Origin: Sandarakinorhabdus limnophila DSM 17366
GTDB taxonomy: Bacteria > Pseudomonadota > Alphaproteobacteria > Sphingomonadales > Sphingomonadaceae
NCBI RefSeq assembly: GCF_000420765.1
Contig: NZ_ATVO01000007.1
Coordinates: 124,001-188,000 of the forward strand
Reading direction: 5' to 3'
DNA length: 64,000 nt
The stretch's first letter is position 1, and each line of letters opens with the position of its first letter. Below, piece after piece: positions 17,497-27,060 of this stretch. A model generated the notes under the pieces. It was given only the letters and a program-made list of their open reading frames with translations. It was not told the DNA's origin and made no database searches. The translations under genes were made by a program, and so were the position numbers.

Positions 17497-18642
17497 TCAG
17501 CCGGGCTGGCCCGCGGCGCGGCGGCGGGCGACGGCGCCTACCAGGCCAAAGCCCAGCAGCATGAACATCCAGCTGGCCGGTTCCGGCACCGGATCGAACA
17601 CATTGCCGGATACAGCCAGATTCAGCTGATAGCTGCGGGCGCCCACGCTGCCAGCCGGGGCGAAATCGATGAAATTGAAGGTGAAGATGTCGCTCACCGC
17701 GCCCACGGCGAGCGGATCGAAGGTCATCGAATATGTGTTGGAAAGGCCGCCATCAAGGCCGTTGCTGAACGTGGTGATGGTGCTGGTCAGCTGGCTGTTG
17801 TTGGTCGACCGGCTGATCGAGGTGAGGCTGAGCCCGGCCGAATTGATGTTGCCGATGTTGGTGATGGTGAAATTGAGCAAGGCCGGGCCGCTGTTGACCA
17901 GCAGCGTGCCAAAGTTCAGCGAACTGCTGGTCACGGTCGATCCGGTGCTGAACGACGGGTTGGCGAAGTTCAGATAATCATAGGCCACGCTGTACTGGTT
18001 GTTGGCCGCCGTCGTGCCGCCGACCGTAAACCTCGTGTCTGCAAAGCCGGTGATGACGTTGGAGCGATTGACGATCTGGGTATTGGTTGCGTTGACTGAG
18101 GTCGTGAAATTGACAGTGCCGGGGCCTGCGCCTGCCAAGAGGGCAAGGTTGGCTGCCGATACGGCCGTTGAACCACTGAGCGTCCGCGCCGACGAGGTCG
18201 TGTTGCCTGCCGTGGGCACCAGGCAGGCATCGTTGTCGCATCGTTCTGTCACGGCAAAGCTGGTCGATGTCACCGATGCGCCAGCAAGCGCAACCGTGCC
18301 GGACATCGTCGAACCCACGTTGACGCGGCGATTGTTGCCTGAAGTCGGCACGTTGCCGCGCGCGGTCAGCGCCAGCGTGATCGGAATGTTCACGCTCATC
18401 CGTGCGCCAACCAGGATGCCGGTCGTGGTATCGAAACGGCTTATCGGAACCAGTGTCGGGCCGACGACGGTGGACGTGCCAGCGAAGGTGCTGGTGCCGA
18501 CGCCGTTACGGCTCTGAGTCTGAATGGTGGTGAACTGGCTGGCGGTCGTGTTCTGGGTGATGGTGATCGGCGTTGCCGCCATCACAGACCCGGCCATCCC
18601 GACAGCTGCCATGCCGGAGACAAATTTCGCAATCTTGTACAC
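17497..18642 (-). CDS. Secreted protein with PEPxxWA-CTERM anchor
   Basis: A 381-residue extracytoplasmic protein: signal peptide (about 1-22, ending GSVMA), a long Ser/Thr/Asn-rich low-complexity beta domain (about 25-345), and a C-terminal sorting signal comprising VPEPASWM, a hydrophobic helix and a basic tail RRR. PEP-CTERM proteins are processed by exosortase and are usually linked to exopolysaccharide. The start is GTG at 18642 with AGGAAAG upstream. The only two cysteines lie near the middle (CDNDAC). A sigma-54-type promoter lies about 50 bases upstream. No exosortase gene is in the window. Confidence 0.85.
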   Translation of the reverse strand: MYKIAKFVSGMAAVGMAGSVMAATPITITQNTTASQFTTIQTQSRNGVGTSTFAGTSTVVGPTLVPISRFDTTTGILVGARMSVNIPITLALTARGNVPTSGNNRRVNVGSTMSGTVALAGASVTSTSFAVTERCDNDACLVPTAGNTTSSARTLSGSTAVSAANLALLAGAGPGTVNFTTSVNATNTQIVNRSNVITGFADTRFTVGGTTAANNQYSVAYDYLNFANPSFSTGSTVTSSSLNFGTLLVNSGPALLNFTITNIGNINSAGLSLTSISRSTNNSQLTSTITTFSNGLDGGLSNTYSMTFDPLAVGAVSDIFTFNFIDFAPAGSVGARSYQLNLAVSGNVFDPVPEPASWMFMLLGFGLVGAVARRRAAGQPG

Positions 18643-18691
18643 GTGACCCAACTTTCCTGGTCCCGACCCCTTGGGACTTACCCGCAAGGGG

Positions 18692-18706
18692 GCAAGAATT
18701 GTGCCA
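18692..18706 (-). promoter_or_regulatory. Sigma-54 (RpoN) -24/-12 promoter for the PEPxxWA-CTERM gene
   Basis: Read on the minus strand the site is TGGCAC-N5-TTGC, a perfect match to the -24/-12 consensus with correct spacing. It would start transcription near 18681, about 40 bases before the GTG. RpoN control with the PrsK/PrsR two-component system is reported for PEP-CTERM genes in several proteobacteria, so the position makes sense. No regulator gene is nearby. Confidence 0.72.
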
Positions 18707-18910
18707 AGCGTGAAAAATCCAGACAAGTCATTGAGAAAAAACAATAGTTAAGGAAGTATTTACAGCCATTTTGTAAACCAGCCCGACAGGTTTTTCCCGG
18801 AATCACGCGCGAACCTCCGATACCGCTGCCGCTTGCGCCTTCCCCAATCAACCAGTTTTGCCGAACCGCGCGTCGGCTCACAGTGGCGGTGAAAAAGGGA
18901 GGACCCACCC

Positions 18911-20203
18911 ATGGATTTCGCGCTGCCCGCCGATCTGATTGCCTATCTGGCCGAGCTTGACGCCTTCATCGAAGCCGAGATCAAGCCACTGGAGCAACAG
19001 GACGACAATATCCGTTTCTTCGATCATCGCCGCGAATGGGCGCGCACCGATTTCGAACACGGTGGGTTGCCAAGGCGCGAATGGGAATTGCTGTTGCGCG
19101 AAGCCAGCATGCGGGCCGACAAGGCCGGCCACTGGCGGTTTTCGGCGCCGAAGAAATATGGCGGCAAGGACGGCAGCAACCTGTGGATGGCGGTGATCCG
19201 CGACAAGTTCGCCGCCAAGGGCCTGGGCCTGCACAATGATCTGCAAAACGAACACAGCATTGTGGGGAATTTCCCGTTTGTCGCCATGTTCGAAAGCTTT
19301 GGCACCGAAGCGCAGCAGCAGGAGTTCATCCTGGGCGGCTTTGCCCGCAACCGCATCACCGCCTTCGGCCTGACCGAGCCTGATCACGGCAGCGACGCCA
19401 CCCACATGGAAACCACCGCCGTGCCGGAAACCCGCGACGGCGTTGATGGCTGGCTGATCAACGGCGAGAAGATGTGGACGACCGGCATGCACGTCGCCAC
19501 CCACTGCGCCACCTTCTGCCGCACATCGGGCGCTGCCGGCGCCGCGCGCGGCATCAGCTGCTTCCTGGTGCCCACCGACACGCCCGGCCTGAAGGTGGAA
19601 GAATATCTGTGGACCTTCAACATGCCCACCGATCACCCCCGTGTGAGCTTCACCAACGTGTGGGTGCCGGATTCGACGCGGCTGGGGCCAGCCGATGGCG
19701 GCCTGTCGCTGGCGCAGAGCTTTGTTCACCAGAACCGCATCCGCCAGGCGGCCTCGTCGTTGGGCGCGGCCACCTTCTGCGTGGAAGAGAGCGTGAAGTA
19801 CGCCCGGACCCGCAAGCCGTTCGGGGAGGCACTGTCGAAGAACCAGGCCATCCAGTTCCCGCTGGTCGAACTCGCCACCCAGTGCGAAATGCTGCGCCTG
19901 ATGATCTACAAGACCGCGTGGGACATGGATAACATGCCCCACGAGGCCATCGAGAGCCAGCTTTCGGACAAAATCTCCATGTGCAACTATTGGGCCAACC
20001 GGCTGGTGTGCGAAGCCGCCGATCGGGCGATGCAGGTGCACGGCGGCATCGGGTACAGCCGGCACAAGCCGTTCGAACATATCTTCCGCCACCACCGCCG
20101 CTATCGCATCACCGAAGGGTCGGAAGAGATCCAGATGCGCAAGGTTGCGGCCTATCTGTTCGGCTATCTCGGCCCCAGAAAGAAGCTGTTCGCCGATTTG
20201 TAA
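18911..20203 (+). CDS. Acyl-CoA dehydrogenase
   Basis: A 430-residue FAD enzyme that oxidises an acyl-CoA to the 2-enoyl-CoA. An N-terminal helical domain (1-150) precedes the middle beta domain with FGLTEPDHGSDATHM and the C-terminal helical domain with ARTRKPFGEALSKNQAIQF, HGGIGY and RITEGSEEIQ. The last motif holds the glutamate found at the catalytic-base position in many family members. The sequence resembles the ACAD10/11-like group rather than the short-chain enzymes. A strong GGGAGGA ribosome-binding site precedes ATG 18911. The beta-galactosidase gene follows after 18 bases, an unusual partner with no evident metabolic link. Confidence 0.88.
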   Translation: MDFALPADLIAYLAELDAFIEAEIKPLEQQDDNIRFFDHRREWARTDFEHGGLPRREWELLLREASMRADKAGHWRFSAPKKYGGKDGSNLWMAVIRDKFAAKGLGLHNDLQNEHSIVGNFPFVAMFESFGTEAQQQEFILGGFARNRITAFGLTEPDHGSDATHMETTAVPETRDGVDGWLINGEKMWTTGMHVATHCATFCRTSGAAGAARGISCFLVPTDTPGLKVEEYLWTFNMPTDHPRVSFTNVWVPDSTRLGPADGGLSLAQSFVHQNRIRQAASSLGAATFCVEESVKYARTRKPFGEALSKNQAIQFPLVELATQCEMLRLMIYKTAWDMDNMPHEAIESQLSDKISMCNYWANRLVCEAADRAMQVHGGIGYSRHKPFEHIFRHHRRYRITEGSEEIQMRKVAAYLFGYLGPRKKLFADL

Positions 20204-20221
20204 GCGTGGCAAGCAACGCTC

Positions 20222-22147
20222 ATGAAACTGGGCGTCTGCTGGTATCCCGAACAATGGCCGGAGGCGCTCTGGGCCAGCGATGTGCAGCGCATGGCGGCGC
20301 TGGGCTTATTGTTCGTGCGCATCGGCGAGTTCGCCTGGAGCCGGATCGAGCCTGAACCCGGCCGGTTCGAATGGGACTGGCTCGACCGCGCCGTTGATCT
20401 GGCCCATGCGGCGGGGCTGGAGGTGGTGATGGGCACCCCCACCGCCACGCCGCCGAAATGGCTGGTGGATGCGCACCCGGAAATATTGGCGAAAGGCCGC
20501 GACGGGCAGGTGCGCGGCTTCGGCTCGCGCCGGCATTATTGTTTTTCGTCAGACGTGTATCTGGAGCAGGCCAAGCGTATCACGGCATTGATGGCGGATC
20601 GTTACGGCCAGCACCCGGCCGTGGTGGCGTGGCAGACCGACAATGAATATGGCTGCCATGACACGGTGGTGAGCACGTCCGACGCGGCCAAGGCGGCGTT
20701 CCGGCGCTGGCTGGCCGAACGTTATGGCAGCGTGCAGGCGCTGAATGCGGCGTGGGGGCTAAGCTTCTGGAGCCAGGAGTATCGCAGCTTCGACGAGGTA
20801 GACACGCCGTTCGGCACCGTCACTGAAAGCCACCCGGCGCACCGGCAGGACTGGCAGCGCTTCTCCTCCGCCATGGTGGAGCGGTTCAACGCAGCCCAAG
20901 TGGAGATTTTGCGCGCCGCTTCGCCGGGGCGGGATATCGTCCACAATTTCATGGGGCTGTTCACGGAGTTCGACCACTACGCCGTCGGCCGCCAACTCGA
21001 CGTGGCGACATGGGACAGCTACCCGATCGGTTTCCTGGGGCAGGGGCCGTTCAGTGCCGCTGACAAGGCGCGTTACCTGCGCACCGGCCATCCGGACCTC
21101 ACCGCCTTTCACCACAGCCTGTACCGCGCTTGCGGGCAGGGGCGCTGGTGGGTGATCGAACAGCAGCCCGGCCCGGTGAACTGGGCGGCGTGGAACCCGG
21201 CGCCGGCGAAAGGCGCCGTCGAACTCTGGGGCTGGGAAGCCGTCGCCCACGGCGCCGAGCGCATGAGCTGGTTCCGCTGGCGGCAGGCGCCAACCGGGCA
21301 GGAGGCGATGCACGCCGGGCTGAACCGGCCGGACAACCTGCCGGGGGCGGCGTGGCCCGAGGTGGAGGCATTGGCCGCTTGTCTGGCCGCGCTTCGCCCG
21401 CTGCCGCCGCGCGGGCGCAGCGATGTGGCGTTGATCTTCGATTATGACAGTGTGTGGGCAGTGCAGAGCCAGCCGCAGGGCCGCGATCAGGATGCGCTGG
21501 CCACCGCCATGGCCTGGCACACGGCGGCGCGGCGGCTGGGGTTGAGTGTCGATATCGTGCCTCCAGATGCTGATATGGCGGGTTATGGCCTTGTACTTTT
21601 GCCCGGACAGGTCTTTGTGGATGAAGGGTTTGCGCGCCGCCTTGAAGACAGCGACGCAACTGTGCTTGCCGGCCCGCGTACCGGTTCCAAGACGCGCGAT
21701 TTCGCCATTCCTGCGCACCTGCCGCCCGATGGCCTGAAGACGCTGATCGACGTGACGGTGGCGCGGGTAGAAAGCCTGCCGCCCGGCATCGTGCTGCCCG
21801 CCGGCAATGCAGGAGAGGTGACGGGCTGGATGGAGGATGTCGAGGCCGGCACGGCAGTTGAAACGCGCCTCGCCCTCGATGATGGCCGCGGCCTGTGGTT
21901 TGCGAGCCAAGCAGCGCATTATCTCGCCGGCCAGGTTGATGAAGGCCTGCTGCGCCGCGTGCTCGCCGATGTGGCGACAACGGCCGGCCTCAGCCCGCGC
22001 GACCTTGGCCCCGATGTGCGGCTGGAACGGCGTGGCAACTTCAATTTCCTGTTCAACTATGGCCCGGAACCCGTCACCATCGCCCATGATCTTTTGATCG
22101 GCCAAAACCCGGTGCCGCCTGCGGGCGTTGCCATCTGGAGGGACTGA
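20222..22147 (+). CDS. Beta-galactosidase, glycoside hydrolase family 42
   Basis: It hydrolyses terminal beta-D-galactosides. The 641-residue protein begins with the GH42 TIM barrel (MKLGVCWYPEQWP, RIGEFAWSRIEPE), with the acid/base E142 in TDNEYG and the nucleophile E313 in VIEQQPG. Both lie within one residue of the positions known for the Thermus GH42 enzyme. A trimerisation domain (about 390-590) and a small C-terminal beta domain follow. There is no signal peptide, so it acts on imported oligosaccharides. A DUF2855 gene starts three bases after its stop. No galactose catabolic gene is adjacent, but edd lies about 1.7 kb away. Confidence 0.92.
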   Translation: MKLGVCWYPEQWPEALWASDVQRMAALGLLFVRIGEFAWSRIEPEPGRFEWDWLDRAVDLAHAAGLEVVMGTPTATPPKWLVDAHPEILAKGRDGQVRGFGSRRHYCFSSDVYLEQAKRITALMADRYGQHPAVVAWQTDNEYGCHDTVVSTSDAAKAAFRRWLAERYGSVQALNAAWGLSFWSQEYRSFDEVDTPFGTVTESHPAHRQDWQRFSSAMVERFNAAQVEILRAASPGRDIVHNFMGLFTEFDHYAVGRQLDVATWDSYPIGFLGQGPFSAADKARYLRTGHPDLTAFHHSLYRACGQGRWWVIEQQPGPVNWAAWNPAPAKGAVELWGWEAVAHGAERMSWFRWRQAPTGQEAMHAGLNRPDNLPGAAWPEVEALAACLAALRPLPPRGRSDVALIFDYDSVWAVQSQPQGRDQDALATAMAWHTAARRLGLSVDIVPPDADMAGYGLVLLPGQVFVDEGFARRLEDSDATVLAGPRTGSKTRDFAIPAHLPPDGLKTLIDVTVARVESLPPGIVLPAGNAGEVTGWMEDVEAGTAVETRLALDDGRGLWFASQAAHYLAGQVDEGLLRRVLADVATTAGLSPRDLGPDVRLERRGNFNFLFNYGPEPVTIAHDLLIGQNPVPPAGVAIWRD

Positions 22148-22149
22148 AC

Positions 22150-23178
22150 ATGACGACGCTTGCTGCCCGCGTTGGCGCTCTGGCGGAAACCACTGCGCTG
22201 CCCGATCCCGGCCCGATTGCCGATGGCGAAGCCCGCTTCTTGGTCGAGCATTTCGCGCTCACCGCCAACAACGTCACCTATGCGGTTCACGGCGAGGATT
22301 TTGCCTATTGGCGCTTCTTCCCGGCACCCGAAGGGCACGGAATTGTCCCGGTCTGGGGTTTTGCCCGCGTCAGCGAAAGCCGCGCCGAAGGGATCAGCGT
22401 TGGCCAGCGCTTCTTCGGTTACTGGCCGATGGGCGCCCAGGCGGTTCTCACACCCGTACAGGTCTCGGCCCACGGCTTCACCGATGGCGCCGCCCACCGC
22501 GCTGGCCTGCCGCCCTTCTACAACCGCTACAATCCGGCCAGCCCGGCCTGGGGCGATGAAGCGCTCCAGTGCCTGTTTCGACCGCTCTATGCCACCAGCT
22601 TCCTGATTGATTGCCTGGTGGCGACACGGCCGGTCGATACGCTGATCCTGTCCTCCGCCTCCTCGAAAACCGCGCTCGGCGTGGCGCAGGCGGCGAAGGG
22701 CCGGCAGCGCGTGGTTGGTCTCACTTCGCCGGGCAACAGGGAATTCTGCGAAAAGACGGGCTATTACGATCAAGTGCTCAGTTACGACGATATTGCGCAG
22801 GTGGTGGGCGAGGCCGTCGCCTTCATCGATTTTTCTGGCCATGGCGGCGTGCGCAGCGATGTCCACACCCTGCTGGGTGAGCGGTTGAAGGAAAGCCACA
22901 TCGTCGGCGACACCCACTGGCAGAGCCCCAACACCAACGAATTGCCCGGCCCGGTGCCGCAGCTGTTCTTCGCCCCCACCGTGGCGCAGGATCGGGTGGC
23001 GGAATGGGGCCCGGCTGGCTTTGAACAGCGGCTGGGTGAAGCCTGGGGCCGCTTTGCCGCCACCTTGGGCTGGTTGCGGGTGGAGCGCGTGACCGGCGAT
23101 GCCGCCGCTGCCAAGGCCTGGGCCGAACTGGTGGCGGGCCGCATCGATCCGGCGGCCGGGATCATCGCCAGTCTGTGA
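22150..23178 (+). CDS. DUF2855 family protein
   Basis: A 342-residue protein matching DUF2855 along its length, with the features LTANNVTYAVHG, YWPMGAQAVL and FIDFSGHGGVR. The overall pattern recalls the medium-chain dehydrogenase/reductase fold: a beta-rich N-terminal half, then a stretch like a nucleotide-binding strand (LILSSASSKTALGVAQA). The GxGxxG motif is replaced by a serine-rich turn. Function is unestablished in the family. It begins three bases after the GH42 gene and is surely co-translated with it. Confidence 0.82.
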   Translation: MTTLAARVGALAETTALPDPGPIADGEARFLVEHFALTANNVTYAVHGEDFAYWRFFPAPEGHGIVPVWGFARVSESRAEGISVGQRFFGYWPMGAQAVLTPVQVSAHGFTDGAAHRAGLPPFYNRYNPASPAWGDEALQCLFRPLYATSFLIDCLVATRPVDTLILSSASSKTALGVAQAAKGRQRVVGLTSPGNREFCEKTGYYDQVLSYDDIAQVVGEAVAFIDFSGHGGVRSDVHTLLGERLKESHIVGDTHWQSPNTNELPGPVPQLFFAPTVAQDRVAEWGPAGFEQRLGEAWGRFAATLGWLRVERVTGDAAAAKAWAELVAGRIDPAAGIIASL

Positions 23179-23370
23179 TCCATTCAGCTTGGTGAAAGCG
23201 CGGTGACGCCAATGTCCCACTCATGGAATGGGGTTTGGACACTAAGTCGCAAGTTCCCATCTTGAGTGCACCGCTGTGCGCGCGTAAGGACCGCCTCCAA
23301 GCGATCCGGCGCACCCGCCCGGGCGTGTGAGAAACCTGCCGGCATCCCGCCGGCGCGAGGAGAATAACCG

Positions 23371-23802
23371 ATGAAGATTCTGGGTTTTGTCGCCGCTGCC
23401 CTGGTGATCGCCGCTCCGGCCGCCGCTAAGGAAATCACCGTCAAGATGCTGAACAAGGGTGCCGAAGGCGCCATGGTGTTCGAACCGGCGTTCGTGAAGG
23501 CCGCCCCCGGCGACACCGTGAAGTTCGTGGCCACCAACCCGGGCCACAACGCGCAGACCATCGCTGGCTTCCTGCCGGCCGGTGAAGCCGAACAGAAGGG
23601 CGCCATGGGCAAAGATTTCGTGCTGAAGGCCGGCAAGCCGGGCGTGTACGGCATCAAGTGCCTGCCGCACTTCTCCATGGGCATGGTTGCCCTGGTGCAG
23701 GTCGGCAACGGCCCGTCGGCCAACCTCGCTGCCGCCAAGGCCGTGAAGCTGTCGCCGCTGGCCACCAAGCGCATGACTGCCTACCTGGCTCAGGCCAAGT
23801 AA
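23371..23802 (+). CDS. Pseudoazurin, periplasmic blue-copper electron carrier
   Basis: A small type-1 copper protein moving single electrons in the periplasm. The 143-residue precursor has a signal peptide (1-19) and a cupredoxin domain with all four copper ligands: H59 (PGHN), C97, H100 and M105 (KCLPHFSMGM). Known pseudoazurins donate electrons to nitrite reductase, nitrous oxide reductase or cytochrome c peroxidase. No such partner is nearby, so its electron acceptor is unknown. The 190-base upstream gap has a strong GAGGAG ribosome-binding site. An intrinsic terminator follows, so this is a single-gene transcript. Confidence 0.93.
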   Translation: MKILGFVAAALVIAAPAAAKEITVKMLNKGAEGAMVFEPAFVKAAPGDTVKFVATNPGHNAQTIAGFLPAGEAEQKGAMGKDFVLKAGKPGVYGIKCLPHFSMGMVALVQVGNGPSANLAAAKAVKLSPLATKRMTAYLAQAK

Positions 23803-23824
23803 TCGCCCACCAGCGATGATGAAG

Positions 23825-23855
23825 CGGCCGGGATGGCAACACCCCGGCCGTTTTC
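23825..23855 (+). terminator. Intrinsic terminator after the pseudoazurin gene
   Basis: An 8-bp perfect G/C stem (23825-23832 with 23843-23850) is followed directly by TTTTC. It separates the pseudoazurin gene from the convergent edd gene, whose stop codon lies at 23857. Confidence 0.85.
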
Positions 23856-23856
23856 G

Positions 23857-25677
23857 TTAGAGGCCCGCCGCCTTCAGCATCGCGGAAGCGCCAGCTTCCG
23901 CATCATCGCTGCCTGAGCGGAAGAAGGCGAAGAGTTCCCGCGCTGTGCCCGGCCCCGAAGCATCGATCGTCGCCGCTGGGCGGGACAGGAACTCTGCGGC
24001 ATCCACCAGCACATCCAGTTGCCCCTGCCGCGCGCAAAGGCGGATCACGTCACCATCGCGAACCCGCGCAATCGGCCCGGCGGCCATGGCTTCCGGGCAG
24101 AGGTGGATGGCCGCCGGCACCTTGCCCGACGCGCCCGACATGCGGCCATCGGTCACCAGCGCCACCTTGTGCCCGCGATCCTGCAGCACGCCTAGCGCTG
24201 GCGTCAGCTTGTGCAGTTCGGGCATGCCATTGGCCTGCGGGCCCTGGCCGCGTACCACCACCACCACGTCACGGTCCAGTTCGCCCGCCTTGAAGGCTGC
24301 CTGCACGCTCTCCTGATCCTCGAACACGCGCGCCGGAGCTTCGATCGTCCAGCGTTCTTCGTCCACGGCGCTGGTCTTGAAGATGGCGCGGCCCAGATTG
24401 CCTTTCACCAGCCGCATGCCGCCATCGGCCCGAAATGGCTTGCTGGCGGCGCGCAGGATGCTCTCGTCGCGGCTTTCCGGCACGTCGCGCCACACGAGGC
24501 GTTCGCCGTCCATGGCGGGATCGCGGGCATAATCGGCCAGGCTGTCGCCGGCGACGGTCGGGATGTCGCCGTGCAGCAGCCCGGCATCCAAAAGGGTGCG
24601 AATGGTGAAGGCCATACCGCCCGCCGCGTGGAACTGGTTCACATCCGCTGCGCCGCCCGGATAGACCCGGGCCAGCAGCGGCACTGCGCCTGACAAATCA
24701 TCAAAATCCTGCCAGTCGATCAGCACGCCCGCCGCCCGCGCGATAGCGGGCAAATGGATGGCATGGTTGGTCGAACCGCCGGTAGCCAGCAGGCCCACGA
24801 TTGCGTTGACGATGGCGCGTTCGTCCACACAGATGCCCAGCGGGCGTTCGCCCGGCTGGTTCAGCGCGATCTTTGCCAGCCGGTGCATGGCCGCGCGGTT
24901 CATCGCGGTGCGCAAGCCCGTGCCGGGATTGACGAAGGCAGCGCCCGGTACGTGCAGGCCCATCACCTCCATCATCATCTGGTTGCTGTTGGCCGTGCCA
25001 TAGAAGGTGCAGGTGCCGGGGCTATGGTAACTGGCGCTTTCGGCCTCCAGCAGCTCGGCCCGGCTGGCCTTGCCTTCGGCAGCGAGCTGGCGGATCCGCT
25101 GCTTTTCCTTGTTGGGCAGGCCGCTGGGCATTGGCCCGGCCGGCACGAAGATCATCGGCAGATGGCCAAAGCGCAGCGCACCGATGATGAGCCCGGGCAC
25201 GATCTTGTCACATATGCCGAGCAGCGCGACCGATTCGAACATGCCGTGGCTCAGCGCCACCGCCGTGGCCAGTGCGATGCTATCGCGGCTGAACAGGGAA
25301 AGCTCCATGCCCACCTGGCCTTGCGTCACGCCATCGCACATCGCCGGCACGCCGCCGGCCACCTGCGCCGTGGCGCCCACTTCGCGGGCAAACAGCTTCA
25401 ATTGCGGCGGATATTGGCCATAGGGCTGGTGGGCCGACAGCATGTCGTTGAAGGCGGTGACAATGCCGATGTTGACGCGCGCACCGGCCCTGATCGTCGC
25501 CTGGTCATCCAGTGCGGCGGCAAAGCCGTGGGCAAGGTTGGAGCATGACAGCCGCTCCCGGCCCATGCCGTTCTCCCGCTCGCGGCCGATATGATCGAGA
25601 TAGCGGGCGCGGCCAACGCGGCTTTTCTCGATGATACGGTCGGTGACGCGGGCGAGTGTGGGGTGCAGGTTCGTCAT
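23857..25677 (-). CDS. edd: 6-phosphogluconate dehydratase (Entner-Doudoroff)
   Basis: It dehydrates 6-phosphogluconate to 2-keto-3-deoxy-6-phosphogluconate. The 606-residue length is close to E. coli Edd (603). IlvD/Edd-family signatures are [20 protein letters not shown] (iron-sulfur ligand region), [27 protein letters not shown] and [17 protein letters not shown]. The Edd-specific N-terminus [12 protein letters not shown] distinguishes it from dihydroxy-acid dehydratase. I take ATG 25677; a long in-frame extension upstream crosses the divergent permease gene and is not coding. The usual partners zwf, pgl, glk or eda are absent, so edd stands alone. Confidence 0.92.
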   Translation of the reverse strand: MTNLHPTLARVTDRIIEKSRVGRARYLDHIGRERENGMGRERLSCSNLAHGFAAALDDQATIRAGARVNIGIVTAFNDMLSAHQPYGQYPPQLKLFAREVGATAQVAGGVPAMCDGVTQGQVGMELSLFSRDSIALATAVALSHGMFESVALLGICDKIVPGLIIGALRFGHLPMIFVPAGPMPSGLPNKEKQRIRQLAAEGKASRAELLEAESASYHSPGTCTFYGTANSNQMMMEVMGLHVPGAAFVNPGTGLRTAMNRAAMHRLAKIALNQPGERPLGICVDERAIVNAIVGLLATGGSTNHAIHLPAIARAAGVLIDWQDFDDLSGAVPLLARVYPGGAADVNQFHAAGGMAFTIRTLLDAGLLHGDIPTVAGDSLADYARDPAMDGERLVWRDVPESRDESILRAASKPFRADGGMRLVKGNLGRAIFKTSAVDEERWTIEAPARVFEDQESVQAAFKAGELDRDVVVVVRGQGPQANGMPELHKLTPALGVLQDRGHKVALVTDGRMSGASGKVPAAIHLCPEAMAAGPIARVRDGDVIRLCARQGQLDVLVDAAEFLSRPAATIDASGPGTARELFAFFRSGSDDAEAGASAMLKAAGL

Positions 25678-25788
25678 GTGCTTAGCATAGGCAGCAACAC
25701 CGGGCTTGGGCAGCTGAAATAGCACTGCCCAAAAGCAACTCGTTGACGGCCAGGCAGCTAGCGGGCAGCAACAGCGGGTGGGGGACAC

Positions 25789-27060
25789 ATGACCGACACC
25801 AAAAAGCAAATGGGCCTGGTTGCCGCGCTGGCGCTGGTGGTTGGCAACATGGTGGGTTCCGGCGTGTTCCTGCTGCCGGCAACGCTGGCGCCTTATGGCT
25901 GGTCGGCTATGGGCGGCTGGGTGATCGCGCTGGCCGGCACGCTGGCGTTGGCCGGCTGCTATGCCGCGCTGTCCCGGCAGATGCCCGGCACCTGCGGGCC
26001 GCATTTCTATGTTGAAAAGGCGTTCGGTCCCAACGCCTCCTATATCGCGGCGTGGAGCTACTGGATCGGCGTCTGGGTCGGCAATGCCGCGCTGGCGGTG
26101 GCCGTCGTCTCCAATCTCACCGTGCTCTGGCCCGGTCTGGCCGGCCATCCACTCTTGAGCGCGCTCGCCGCCGTTGGCGTGCTGGTGCTGGTGACGGCAA
26201 TCAACTTGGCCGGCGTTGGTGCTGCCAGTTTCGTGCAGCAGGTCACCACCTTCCTGAAACTCATGCCGCTCCTCGCCGTGCTCGGCATCGCGGCCTGGCT
26301 GCTGTTCGCCAAGGGCAGCGCCGCCGTGGTCAACCCGCCCTCCGCCATGGAAGCCGATGGGGTGATCACCTCGGTCACGCTCACCATGTGGGCGTTCCTC
26401 GCGTTTGAATCGGCCACCGTGCCGGCCGACAAGATCCGCCGCCCGGAATTCACCGTGCCGGTGGCGACCATCGTGGGCCCGCTGCTGGCCGGCGTGCTCT
26501 ACATGGCGATTTCGGCGGCGATGATCGCGCTAGTGCCGGCCGATGCTCTGGCCAAATCCAATGCGCCCTTTGCCGATTTTTCCGCACCGTTCATCGGTTC
26601 GCAGGCCGCCGCGCTGATCGGCGTGTTTGCCGCCATCTCGGCGCTGGGCACGGTCAACGGCCTTACCCTCACGGCTGCCGAACTGCCGCGCGCCATGGCG
26701 CTGGTCGGGCAGTTTCCGCAGCGCTTTGCCGGGCTGAACCGCGCCGGCGCACCAGCAGCGGCCGTGCTGCTGTCGGGCGGGCTGGCGGCAGCGCTGGTGT
26801 TGATGAACACCGATCGCAGCCTTTCGGGCCTGTTCGAATTCACCATCCTGGTGGCCACCGCGGCAATGCTGGTCGGCTATATGGCGGTGGGGCTGGCCGG
26901 ACTGAAATTGCTCTCCGGCCCGATGCGCTTCATTGGCCTGGCCGGCACGCTCTATTCGCTGTTTGCGCTCTATGCCTCCGGGCTGGAAGCCACCTTGTGG
27001 TGCTTCGCGCTCATCGCCGCCGGTTGGCCAGTGCTGCTCTACGCCCGCGCAAAACCGTAG
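25789..27060 (+). CDS. APC-superfamily amino acid permease
   Basis: A 423-residue inner-membrane transporter with about twelve helices. The first helix contains [17 protein letters not shown], the family's unwound substrate-binding turn. A further block, [20 protein letters not shown], corresponds to helix 6. The sequence resembles the basic amino-acid/antiporter (AdiC/ArcD-type) branch of APC, but without a decarboxylase neighbour an antiport role is speculative. A GGGGG ribosome-binding site precedes ATG 25789. The 3' end overlaps the convergent flavoprotein gene by 22 bases. Confidence 0.85.
   Translation: MTDTKKQMGLVAALALVVGNMVGSGVFLLPATLAPYGWSAMGGWVIALAGTLALAGCYAALSRQMPGTCGPHFYVEKAFGPNASYIAAWSYWIGVWVGNAALAVAVVSNLTVLWPGLAGHPLLSALAAVGVLVLVTAINLAGVGAASFVQQVTTFLKLMPLLAVLGIAAWLLFAKGSAAVVNPPSAMEADGVITSVTLTMWAFLAFESATVPADKIRRPEFTVPVATIVGPLLAGVLYMAISAAMIALVPADALAKSNAPFADFSAPFIGSQAAALIGVFAAISALGTVNGLTLTAAELPRAMALVGQFPQRFAGLNRAGAPAAAVLLSGGLAAALVLMNTDRSLSGLFEFTILVATAAMLVGYMAVGLAGLKLLSGPMRFIGLAGTLYSLFALYASGLEATLWCFALIAAGWPVLLYARAKP

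Noticed and set aside
18643-18700. A riboswitch in the leader of the PEPxxWA-CTERM gene
   Set aside because: The leader from the sigma-54 site is only about 40 bases, too short for known c-di-GMP riboswitches. A small inverted repeat (CCTTG/CAAGG) is present but not diagnostic.
23678-26148. A long N-terminal extension of edd reaching to 26148
   Set aside because: The extra residues overlap the divergent permease gene and have a shadow-frame composition; the start at 25677 gives the normal length.
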